Positions 1 through 12,700 of a stretch of 64,000 nucleotides of DNA are shown here, piece after piece; position 1 is the first letter of the stretch; each line of letters opens with the position of its first letter. The translations under genes and the position numbers were made by a program. The stretch comes from Fragum whitleyi (taxonomy: Eukaryota > Mollusca > Bivalvia > Cardiida > Cardiidae). The notes below the pieces were generated by a model. It did not search any database and was not told the DNA's origin. It was given only the letters and a program-made list of their open reading frames with translations. Where the stretch lies: assembly GCA_948146395.1 (NCBI GenBank), contig OX411543.1, positions 59,449,689 to 59,513,688 of the forward strand, read 5' to 3'.

Positions 1-495
1 TTGTAAACTATATCTCAACGTAGTAAAGAATGCCGTAGTACAACGTACCTTTCTTCAGACTACGTAGTTATTCCTCCAGATAGATGGATTGAAAGTTCGT
101 CTATCCCATTACTTTTTCATTAATGTCTCATGGAGCTTTGACTTATTCAGAATTCCTGTTAATGTCTTCAGAAAAAAAAAAGAATATCGACTCCTAGTCT
201 GAATGTACATCCTATAGTCATTATTATCACATTTTAACATTTTTGCATGGAAAAATACAATTTATATGTATCCTAGTTTTCCATGCGATGACCTACATAT
301 GAACACAAATTTAATACACATATACTATTCAGAGTCCAGTTTGGTTCGTTTCCAAATGATAATTCAGAGTATGGCAAACCATTTGCCTGTTTAAATGAAA
401 CTGATTCTTCTTCGACTAAAAAAACGAACAACAACAACAAAAAATATACATATGGCCATAAGGAGTGTGGATATATTGTTCAAACAAAAAGTTAC
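1..495. other. Intronic or downstream sequence of the secreted gene
   Basis: AT-rich DNA left of exon 6. I see no further exon with good splice signals and no recognisable repeat. Confidence 0.4.
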
Positions 496-748
496 CAAGT
501 TTCCATTTCATAATGATTGCTGTGCCATCTTTCGAGCCCTGACTATTGACCCCATTTCCCATGTTATCACCAATACATATCAGATGTCCGAACGTCTCTT
601 TGGGCTTCCACATCCGTACGTTCGTGCTGGTGTATGCGTACGTCAGTCCCCCATAACTACATGGATTGATTGACATAGAGGTCTTGTAAGCCAATGCACC
701 GCCTCCAACAAAGCGTAAACCATTATTAGCTCCCGATGATGCTTGCGC
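496..748 (-). CDS. Exon 6: third module
   Basis: The acceptor has a strong pyrimidine tract ending GCCCTAG. Reading in phase 0 gives 84 codons: SSGANNGLRFVGGG, then SYGGLTYAYTSTNVRMW, then HLICIGDNMGNGVNSQ. The GG-x-TY-x-Y strand matches exon 3. The chosen end is a GTAACT donor at 495 (phase 1). The frame stays open further left, so the exact end is less certain than the start. Confidence 0.7.
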
Positions 749-3700
749 CTAGGGCAATAGTAAAAGGAAAGAAAGGTCCTATTAATTTTGAAAATTATTT
801 TTGAAATCTTTGCAACAATGAATAAATATTTTTTCCGATAGGCTATCAATATGTTGAACTGCAGATACTGCAAATGTTGTTTCTATACGTTGAGAGCCAA
901 GAAAAATTGCGATACAATGACTCAAAATCCGTAATAGTCGATTGTATTGGTGGAAATGTGAGAATTCAAAAAAAAAAAAATATATATATATAATTATCAA
1001 TTTGCAATTGATATGGAATTTCAACTTTAAGATCCCTTATTCAGGATATTACTTAGATGTGTATTTTTGTTGAAGACTTTGGGGACATCAATACTTGGGC
1101 TGAAATGCTAGGATCACCAATTTTTCAAAATGAGTATTGCAATGTGTGGAAATAATATTTAATTCTTTTGGGAGAAAGGAATACAGTCAATCTTGCTCGA
1201 GCGACTAGGTCTATTCATCTTGTCGAACCAAGGGTTACGAACGTTTTACTTATCGATTCGCTACCCCTTGACTCGTGAAGATGAGGTCTATTAGGCGACC
1301 TCTGTAATTAAGCGACCGTTTTTTATACCCCATTCTTTAAGTCGAAATATCTGAAAAAAGTAGATATCATTAGTATAGGATTATTGCAATGAATCCTTTG
1401 TAGTTAAAACTCACCAGAATCGTCTCAATGAGACGATTCTATTGAGTTTTAACAGCATAGGATTGTTGATAATTTCGCAATTATATATATATATATATAT
1501 TCAATCAATTGAATTTGTCAACAAAACGTGCACTTAGCGGCCATTTTATTTAACGACCCCTTTTTGGTGGTCCCATTCGTGGTCGCTTATTACAAATTTT
1601 ACTGTATAAATATATTCTTATAAAAAGGAGGTATCTGAAGCGGAGAAATGTTCGAAGATACTTGCGTGCAGTTTTAGCATCCTTAACAACGCCTGCGATA
1701 TTGGATTACATACCTTTAATTTTACCTACAAATCACTCCTCGCACTCATTCAATTTCGTTCACAATTCATTCTTAAATCATTTACTTTTTCAATTTCACG
1801 ATACTGTCGACTGTATACATGTAGCTGTCACCAATTTTACTTACCCAAACTTTTGTGTATGTTTCCTCTACATCCGAACTCAAATCAGAAATAGTCTTTG
1901 AAAATCCGGTCGTTACCGCGCCTATCTCGTAGGTAGTTGATACGTTTGGTTTCAGGCTGACTTCCTTCCAGGCGTATATTTCAAGATTACCAGTTAGAAG
2001 ACTAACGTCCCATCCAATACCATCGCCTCCCGCATACAGACCTGTTACAGTTAACAACATCGTGAAATTGACAAGGTGAATGATTCTGGAATTATTTTGG
2101 AATGAAATTGAATGAGTGTGTGGAGCGAATTTAGAGTGAATTAAAGGAAGGTAATCCAATATCGTTTATTTTGTACAGGGTGAACAAAATTAGCAATGTG
2201 TATTACCTCCCTTTAATGAAATGGATGGATTGGAATGAATTTGAATGAGTGTGATGAGCGAGTTTTGAATGTTTAACAAGGGAGGTAAAATATTATCGAT
2301 AATTTCGTCCGATTAGAAGAAATTGGCGTTTTTAACTCCCTTTTATAATATATTCGCACTTTGCTGATTTTGATTCTTCACGGACAAATAATTTAACACC
2401 TGCCAATAAATCAACGAAAATATTTCATCGAGGTTATTAAAATGTTGACCAATTTGAACAAATTCGGAGCGTTTTTGAACGATTTCCGAGCATTTTTGAG
2501 TGATTTCAGTGAGCGAATGGAAAGAATGAAGCGTTGAGCAAGTGTTTTTGAAAGGTTTTGTTAAAGATGAGTTTCACTTCTGAACGTGATTTACTATACA
2601 AAAATATTGTGTTTTTCAAGGGTTTTGATCCGATTGGGCGAAAACCATTTTGTTATCGGCAAGAACTGTGAGAGTATTCTACTTTTATGTTTGTTTTTTT
2701 TTAAAAAAAAAACTATGTAACAGTTAAATACCTTGGGAAATTGACAAGTTGAGTGAAATTAGAATGATTTGGAATGACATTGAACTAGTGCGATGGCTAG
2801 GTTTTTGATTGAAATTGAAGGGAGGTAATCAAATATCGGTTATTTTGTTCAGAATGAACAAAAATAGGCGATATTTTTTTACCTCTCTTTAAAATATATA
2901 CATAAAGGTTCTATGAATAGCTTCCTTATACTTCAAGAACCAATCAGATGCTTACAATTTCAATTTTGTCAGGGAAATCGCGATTTCTTCTGGCTATATT
3001 TATTTTGAGTGTAGTTCTTGATCTAAACATTTTAGTCATTTGGAGCTTTTTTGAATGGTTTGGGTGAGTGTTTGGATTGAATTAATAGAGCGCTGAGTGA
3101 GCGATTAACAGACTGAGGAAATTATTTGAAAGTATGTCGCTAAACGCAAAGTATCCTTAAAGATCAAATTTCAACATGTGAATCATCATGTGACAAAATA
3201 ATATGTGTTTCTCAACATACATGTTGAGAAAATGGACAAATATGAATTTTGTGTTGGATGAATATGGGAAAAATGGATTTTTCTTTGTTCACGGTGAGCA
3301 CTTTTCAGATTTGTAGTTTAAACGGTTAACAGTATTTCACAGCAAAATGAACACCGAGACAGGTGAAAATTATGCAAATCTGACTCCCATGTCGATGCCT
3401 GTTCCTAGTCTAATACCCATTATTTGTTCGTCATCACAAATTACGCCCGGTCAGCGGCAGCAGTGTGCAGATGAGAGTTTGCTGATCGACGACTCTCAGA
3501 CATGTGTGAAACAACTATTTACGAGTAACCATGACAATGTTTCTGTCTCGCCGAACTGTCTCAATGCCATTCATGATGATGGTCGTACATATGAATCTCC
3601 CCCGAAAGACTTCAATTGGGCCCTTGTGGATAAAATACAGCAAATTTTCCGTTGTCTCACAAAGACTTCATTTTTATCCCAAATAATTGCTGATGCGCAT

Positions 3701-6700
3701 TCGCGTGAAGAAGAATTGGAGGAAATTCGTAATAATGTATTTGGGGCTTGTTTAAAGCTACAGGGCTACCCTTACCCAAAGGATGTTGAACTTAAACGTA
3801 GAAAGAAGACTAGAAATGGCGAGAGTGTAATCGATAAACTGGCATGTGATATATACACTTTAACATCTGTTTTAGACAATCAATCATTTGATGAGTTGAA
3901 GACTATCTTAAGTTTGCCAAAATCATTCGGTAGGGCTGATGCAAATACTCCAACTTGTGACCCACAGATTAATACAGTTATGCATGAAATGAAACTGCTT
4001 AAAAGTCAACTGAATTTATGTCAGTCAGACATTTTGAGTCTTCAAAGGGAGAAGGCGGCACTTCAAAAGAGTCTTAATGATGAATTTAGATCCGTCAGAT
4101 CAGACATGAACAAGATGAGAACTGAATTTTCAGAAGAATTGAACACAATAAAATGTCATGTTCAGAGAATTGATGATGATAAGAGTTCCGGTGTAGTGAG
4201 CTTAAAAACCAAAATGAAACTTTTAAACGATGAATTGAGCCAAAACAAAATTTGTGCTGAAAATGAAATTAAGGTTGTTTACGATAAAATTTCTTCAGTG
4301 AGTAAGAAAATTGATAGCCATTGTGGGAAAATTGAATCAAAGATTAACGAAATTAAACGTCGTCAAAATCAATCGTTTCAGAAGCCAAATGAAAAGGGAG
4401 ACAATTGTATGACAAACAGTGCTTGTCCAAATAGTGGTGATCAAAGCTATATAAATCAGGATCGCTCTTATCGTGACGTTTTGGTGTGTGAAGGGGATAG
4501 GGTGAGGTCAAATTCTAGTTCACCCGTGCAAGTCGAGAACAATTATACTCCCCCGCAATCTGTTACGGTCGGTCAAGTTAATTCGGCACGTGATTACAGT
4601 GCGTCACCAGTCAAAACAGTCTGGGGTAATCAAGGTCATCCTTCCAGTGAATATGATACGCATGTATTGACTAACAATGAACAGATAAGATCCCATCAAA
4701 ATAATGCGCGACAAATACCAGTTCACGTGTCTAGCTTAAGGCCGCCTCATGTAGTGGGCAACGCTCAAACACATACAAGAACTAATGCATCCACGCATAA
4801 CTTTCAGCAAAAGAGTGGTGGAAATACTGGTGAAAAGGATAATATGGACGATTTCACCGAGTTTGTAATTAAAAAAACAAAACGTTTTTATGTAGGTGGC
4901 TTTAAACCATCGATCACGATACCAAGGTTTACTAAATACGTAACTGACAGAGGTCTCAAAGTTACCATGGTTCGCATTTTTCGAACAAGAAATACTCGCT
5001 CAGTTGTAATTCGGCTGAATGTTGAAGCGCCAAACTCTAGCTGGCTTACCGAATCGGGATTTTGGCCCGAAGGTGTAATCTGCAGACCTTGGCTAACCAA
5101 AAATGCATATCAGAAGCAAGTTCATTCCAATAGTCAGGATAAGAGTAATGATAATGCTGACGATTATTATGATTTGCGGGATGATGTGAATGTTATGCAA
5201 CGCAGGAGAAGGAGTAATTGGCGATACAATAAAGATGCGCGATCAAATCGTATGTACGATCACAGTGACGATCGTGATTATCATCGTCCTCATAGTCATG
5301 ACAGAAATCATGGCGATGTTGATGATGATGATAACGACGGGTATTCATCTCAGTGGAACGCTTCCAGGAACCTTCAAGGTTACTGAACATATTGTATTCA
5401 ACCTTTTAAAACAGTTACAGGGTTTTTTTTTTTTTTGTTTTTTTTTATCATGTTTTTAATTAAAATGTGTTCTTGGAACGCTACTGGTCTTATGTCCAGT
5501 GCGTACTATCTTAGTAAATTGTTAGACTATGAAGCCATTGATATTTGTGGTATCTCAGAACACTGGCTTTATCCGTCCGATCTGTACTTTTTGGATAGCA
5601 TCCACCCTAGTTATAAAAGCATGGGTGTTTGCGATTCGGATCTAAATATCTATAGGGGTAGAAGAGTAGGTAAAGGTGGCGTTGCTCTCCTATGGAGAAA
5701 AAGTCTTAATCATTTAATAACACCTCTATGCATTGAAAATGATCGTATAATTGGTATACAGTTTCAAATGTCACGTGATGAATATATTTATATATTACAG
5801 GTTTACTTGCCTAGTGCAAATCATAGCATTGTATTGTACCGCGATTTTATTGAAACCTTGTATAATTTAGTGAGTATGTACTCACAAATAGGAAAAGTTG
5901 TTTTGATGGGTGATTTTAACGCACATCTTAACGGCACATCCTTTGTAAAACAGATTGATCAAAGAGGAATCGCCCTGTGCGAATTTGCGTCTTTGCTTAA
6001 CCTGTTTATTGTAACAACTCAACCCATTTGTACTGGTGCAGATAGTAGCTATGTATCGTATGATAAGCGTTGTCGATCTTTGATCGATCACGTACTAATA
6101 TCAGAAGATTTAATTAGCAATATTACATATTGTCACATGTTAGACGATCACTGCCTAAATGTATCTTCTCATAGACCTGTCGTTTTTCACTTAAATTTGT
6201 CATCTAGCGCACAGCGTCCCGATGACTTGAATGCTCATTCTCCTGATGCCGTGTCATGGAAAAGGGTATCAAGTCGTGATACTGCATGCTATTCGAATTA
6301 TCTGTCTTTAAATTTGAAAATGAGTAGTCTGCAGCCCCCCAATGAAAATATCCATGCATTTATTGATAATTTATATGATGATATTGTAAGTAATATTAAT
6401 TTTGCTTCTAAAAACTGCTTGCCACATACGAAGTATCGTTATTTTTTAAAGCCTTATTGGTCTGCCGGACTTAAACAGTACCATGCGTTAATGAGACAAA
6501 AACGCAGGGCATGGGTTGAGTCGGGTAGACCTAGGGGTTTTCAATTTCATTCCTATAAGGAATACAAAGATACTAAAAGAATGTTTCGTAAACATCATAG
6601 AGTATGTTCAACACAGTTTTTACAGAAAACTAATGAAGAAATTGACAATGCATGTTCCATTGACAGTCCATTGTTTTGGCGTCTGTTTAATGTGAAACGG

Positions 6701-9700
6701 AACAGTTCTCAACAAAATAATAGTAGTAATGGTATTAAATTTAATGGATCTCTTTTTCGTGGTTCAGAGCGTATTTGTAAAGAATGGGGACGTCATTTTG
6801 AAACCCTTTATTCTGATACCGATTCTCTAAATTATGATCAAAGCCATTTTGATACTGTAAGTAATTATGTAAACCATTTGAAAATGGACAAAGTTAAGCA
6901 TAATTATGATCACATTCTGTCAGATGAATTAGAGGCTTCTTTGGCTTTGATGAAACCTGGCAAAATGTGTGGATATGATAAGGTATATACAGAGCACCTC
7001 AAATATGGGGGTGAAACACTTTTGTACTATTTAACTGTTCTGTTCAATCTCATGTATAGTGAGTCATATGTTCCACAGTCTATGAAATATGGTATTGTTT
7101 TAACTTTGTATAAGGGTGGTGGTAAACCCAAATGTGACCCTAGTAGCTATAGGGCTATAACATTATCGTCATCAATTTTAAAGTTATATGAGCACGTTAT
7201 ATTAAAACGTCTTCAAAAAAGTGTTCAAATCCCTTTACACCCTCTACAAGGAGGTTTTCAAGCTCAAATGGGTAGTTCTATGACGTCATTCATACTTAGT
7301 GAATGTATTTCGTTTTGCGAAGAGATGGAAAGTAAATTGTATGTTTGTTTTCTGGACGCCCGACAAGCATTCGATAGGGTGTGGCATGAAGGGTTGTTCT
7401 ACAAATTGCATAATGAATTTGGTGTTAACACCACACTATTGAATGCTATTATAGCCCTTCACGAAAATATGCAAAGCTCAGTATTCTTTAATGGTTTTAA
7501 TTCGGCATGGTTCCCCATTAAACAGGGAACCAGACAGGGGGGTGTTCTATCACCCTTTTTGTACCTATTATATATTAATTCACTGATTGAATTATTGGTA
7601 AAATCTAAATTAGGATTTCAAATAGAGGGTAAGTCTTTTTGTTCACCGTCGTTCGCGGACGATATGGCACTTTTATCCTTGTCGTGTAATTCTCTTCAGT
7701 CGATGATTGATTTGTGTTATCAGTACTCTCGGAAATGGAGATTTCAATACAATTCCTCAAAATGTGCGGTTGTAACATTCAATGAATCAAAACTTTCTTT
7801 TAAAAATCGACCAAAATCATGGTGCATCGGTCAAGACCAAATCGAAGAAATTGATTGTTATACACATTTGGGTATTTACTACCACAAATATAACAAGCCT
7901 TCTTACTCTGTAAAACTGATAGATAGAAAATTAAGGGGTACATTTTATGGGTTAATCAAAGATGGTTTGCATAAAAATGGACTGAATCCACTGACTGGTC
8001 TTAAAATATACGAGTCTATAGTTATACCAAAAGCCCTTTTTGGGTGTGAACTTTTACCGCTTCTTTCCGAACGTGAAAGTCTGTCGTTGGAAAGGTCACA
8101 TCGATTATGTTTAAAGCAAATTCAAGGCTTAAATCTAAGATCAAGGACAGATGTTGTTCTTGGTCTTATAAAGTCTCTACCGATAGAATCACAAATTCAT
8201 AAGAGAAAACTTGCCTTTCTTGGACAGCTTTGTCGATTGGAAAGAAGCTGTGCTGTTACAGAAATGTTTTTACTCCGTATGTGTGCCTATTTATCAGGTT
8301 TGTCTAGGGTCGGGTTTATTCCCGATATTGTTGTTTTATTGCAAAAGTATGATTTTCCCCATATTTTATCTGATTACTGTTCGTCTTTTTCATTTCCAGG
8401 AAAAATTATGTGGAAGAAATTGTGTTGTGTAAAAATATCTAACCATTTCATTAATGAATGGGATTCTAGAACTTCAACTGATCAGTTTAAATTTTTTAAG
8501 CAAATTCAAGGACAGTTTAATACAAATTCTATTTGGCATTATGCTTCTAGTCATCCCAATTTATTAAAAGCATGTTTTTCGGTCGCACAGCTGATTGTCT
8601 TCCTGACACACTTTGAGCAGAAATGCTCACGTTGTGGAGCGAATGACATTCAGGTGAGCCTAACTGAGCATATCTTAACTGAATGTGTAAGGGTGTATGA
8701 CTGCTCAGTGCATTTCCTACAAAAAATTAGGTCGTTATTTCCTACAGATGTTACGCAATCTCTTCTGTCAATGAATTCAAAAGATTTTATACATGCCTTG
8801 TTTGGAATAAACTTACAGTTTTATCTTGTTCTAGGCGACAATTTTAGGTCATTCTACTGCACTGTTGTACTGTTTTTACATAGAGCGTGGTTGGATTATA
8901 GAAAACCAATATGAAATATTCAATCTTAGATTGTCAGCCAAATTGGTTTAATTCAGCTCACATAAGCTGTAGTTATGATCATTGTGGTCGACGATTTACA
9001 CTGTCTTTTGAAACATCATAAATAATCGATAAAAGTCATTGGTCGATGCTTTTCATTTCGTTTCGGTTAAGCTTTGGCGAAATAATGACACATTAATTAA
9101 TTTATTTTCATTTAAATAAATGGTGACCATAGCATCACACAAACAGTCTTGTTGCGCTGTATTGTGTTATGAAATGGTAGCCTAATAGTATGACTGAAAC
9201 CTTTTATTGGAGGAGCTTGCTGCTTTGACTCGTGGATCGAAAACAAATTTTCTGGATTCGCGGGTCAAATAGCGTGTTTTGATAGATAAATATATCTCAC
9301 AATACAAAACTGTAAGTTATATCGCATCTTCATGTATGCTTTTTCCTTATCACCTAGTCATTCTTCTATCGTTTTTTTTCTTTCTTCTTTCATACACTCT
9401 ATACGTTCAAATGTTTTTCACATTTCACAACTTTGTTATAAATTTGATGTATATTTGTTCTAACTTATAATCTTCATATATGGAGGAAATAAAGAATATA
9501 TATGTTTTAAACGATGTGCTTGCACTGTGTTCAGGATGTAAAAGCGTTTTGCGAGCGCTTTGAGATGATACTCCGCTTTGCACGTGCACATACGTGCAAA
9601 GCGAGTTATCATTCTGAAAGCGCTTCGCTAAGATTTTCATCCTGAACGCAGGGCAGCATAGTGAAAATGGCGGATGTCGACGGAAATCCCGTGCTTTTTG

Positions 9701-12700
9701 TTTTGAAATTCAATAATCTGAAGGGCGGATTCTATGAATAACAAATATTTTTTACTTCAATCCATAAATCTAAAAATAATTTCTGGTGGTGTTGGAGGGA
9801 TTCAGTTTTCAATGGAGTAGCTTTTGTTGTCTAGCAACCGATCATTTTTAGAATTTGCTTGCGGTTCGTTCAAGATATACTGCTAACAATAACAACTGTT
9901 TGTGGCGAGCGTTTTCGCAGGGCTTCCCTTTTTTTCGCCTTGCATTTAGGATGACAAAAAATGCGAATGTTTGAAAAAAATCATATCTTTGCACGCAAGA
10001 GAATGGGCAAAGCTGAGTACTTTACCTCAGGTTACAAAAGAAAATTATAGAAAATACATACACCCATATGTATCAGACGCCGCCCAAAACCGGAGTTTGA
10101 TGTCACTAATGCCGAAAATAGAATATCCATTCCTTTGGTACAGTGCTGTCTGTGTAAAAACGTTCGCACCTAAAACGTGGAAAAAAATATTACAATTGAG
10201 CATGTGCGTGAGGCAGTATTTCTATTTTTTTTTTTTTTTTTTCAAAAAAAAACTTTGCATATTCATGATCTTCGAAACCACTTTCAACTTAATTTCTTTA
10301 ATTTAAAGGTTCCTTAAAGTTTTAAAACTGATTAAAAATTATTGCATGATAAAAGAAATAACGCAACCCCTCGTCAAGATAAATTCTCCCAACCTCGACC
10401 AGATGAAATTGATCTTTTAAGACAGTAACATATATGTGACCCGCCGCGCGAAAAGGGACCTTCTAAGTAGTACGTAAAGTGCGTAAAGAGTCGACCCTAG
10501 TCAGACTGCGCGGATTGCGCAGACTGTCTAGGGTCGAAACCTTTCTAACTTTACTTATTTTCTGAGTCTAGAATAATAAATATACCTTTCTGTGAAAGGA
10601 TTTTTAAAATGCCATCTATGGAGGGCCTGTACTATAATAATTCTCTTTTTCAAATGTTTATATTACGGAGTTCCGATATTGTCCCTATTTACGTGACGGG
10701 TCTCACATTGTTCTCTATATTTTTATGATGGAATTTCATAGTGAAGACACTGACCAGGCTGTGTGGATATAAAAGCTCGCAAGAAGCTTTACTTTGCAAA
10801 CACTTCAAATTATTGGAAATGTCTCACAAAGACTTATTTATAACCATGAAACGAAACAAATATGACCTGACCAAAGCTTAAAAAGTTATGTAAAAAAATA
10901 CAGCTATGATATAACACAGTACTCAAAGGAACATTTTAGATCTAATGTATACGTCAACAAGTCGATATACCTATGGTATCGTAGTACATGCCAGTGTTTG
11001 GGTCTTGTATTCTGGCCACAGTCAATACAGGGGTCTCTCCCAGACCATGAAAACGTTCTACATAGGTTTCCGAAACTGTAAACAGAATATAAAAAATTCA
11101 CGATTAGTAAACTTGATTTTTACTGGCTGCTTAAAATGGCATGGTGTTTCGCTTATCCACGGATCTACCAAAAAAGAAAACTATTTGGCAAAATAAGCCA
11201 TAAAGAAAGACGCAAAATACATTATATTTATCGAACATTTTGCCAAGTTAGCTTTGAGAGTTTACAACCAATGAAAATATTGAATACGATTTGTTGTGAG
11301 TTGTAAGTTGTGAGTTTTGATCCGTATAAATTTGATGGCGACGACGTCGCAGATGTAAGGTCTTCTTAATTTATTCATTAATAAATCGGGACTCGAGACT
11401 ATATTATTTTACGTTCTGTAATTTTATCAAACTTAGATTTGTGATTTAGCCCGTATTTATATATTGTAAGTTTTTAATAAATCTGTGAACACGAAATATA
11501 GCATAAATAAGTTGCCATAAATAACAATGTAGATTGGTTTAAACCTATTTATTTTACATCGATTGGGAAACAAGTTCTTACAACTTAGATTAATCCCTCT
11601 CGATTCTGCTTCCTGGAAAATTCACCAGTACTCGCGCCGAATGTGTGGGCCAATGAAAGAACCAAGATCGATAGACTGTATGTACCAGTAATTATCTTCT
11701 TTTTTCGTACATTTATCTATTAATCTAAATTCTTTATTTGAGAAAATATTCAGCTGAGCTCAGGGCCCGAGGTTATAAAACTTTTCTCATTTTCAATCAA
11801 AATTTTCTCAAATTTCAACTTGAGATTAAAGCTGTAATTTTGTTGTAATACCAATGTAGATGTATGAAAATAAAAGATTATATTAATAAGTTGTTATAAA
11901 TAACAACTTATTATATAATTACCTTTTATTTATATACATTTATTAAAATTTAAAATTTGAGAAAATTCTCAGTTGAGCCTGAGAAAAGTTTTATAACCTC
12001 GAGTCCAGATCTTACTTGACCCTCTTGCCGTGAGAGAGATGCCGGTTTGTGTGTAGTCTGGTGTCGGTAAGGATGAAGACTTCCATGCTCGAACCTGGAT
12101 CTGTGCTGAGCTGGATGACTGATTGTTAGGACCGTACCAATAGTCATTGGATTCTTAAAATAAAAAAAAAAACTGCTGATCGCCACTATTTTTGTGACTT
12201 ACAACTGATATTTCAGTGATGGCTGATAGTTGAAACTAAAATCACAGAATGCCGAAAAAATCTATAAATAGCATGAAGGAGTGACGGAAATCCGTCATTC
12301 TTCCTGCCCTGCGTTCAGGGTCACAAAACGGTGCAAACAGCCCTGTGTTAGGGATGTAAAAGCGTTTCGCGAGCGCTTTGAGTTGATACCCCGCTTTGCA
12401 CGTGCACATACGTGCAAAGCGAGATATCATTTCGAAAGCGCTTTGCTAACGTTTTCATCCTGAACGAAGGGTAGTTTTCCAATTGTACCCCGCTTTGCAC
12501 GTGCACTTGAGTACAAAGCGGTGTATAATTGGAAAACTGTTTGCATCGTTTTGTGATCCTGAACGCAGGGCTTGTTCTGTTTGTGACAACCTAAAATCTC
12601 AGCTTGAGATTTCAATAATTAAACAAGAGTGCCATAGTCACAAAATACGCCGCCACTTTAATGCTGTTGCACGAAAATAATTGTATACACTTCTTATTTT

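Larger units (their letters stand above)
2905..9125 (+). mobile_element. Full-length APE-type non-LTR retrotransposon (LINE) with two intact ORFs
   Basis: Two long uninterrupted ORFs (ORF1 3347-5386, ORF2 5450-8914) are separated by 63 nt that include two T-runs. ORF1 has a coiled coil and an RNA-binding-like C-terminal domain. ORF2 has an APE endonuclease, a reverse transcriptase and a terminal CCHC-like motif. The element is antisense to the host gene inside intron 4. The outer limits given are estimates, because I could not define a target-site duplication or a clear 3' tail. Its clade cannot be fixed by eye. Intact frames imply recent insertion. Confidence 0.85.

Noticed and set aside
3347..8914. 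Retrovirus or LTR element.
   Set aside because: No LTRs, protease or integrase. The APE endonuclease and C-terminal CCHC-like motif identify a LINE.
8915..9130. A target-site duplication and polyA tail for the intact LINE.
   Set aside because: I could not find a convincing matching pair of flanks by eye, so its exact ends remain unset.
9971..10306. 111-residue plus-strand frame.
   Set aside because: Runs into a poly-T/poly-A stretch, has no recognisable motif and lies in intron 4 of the minus-strand gene.
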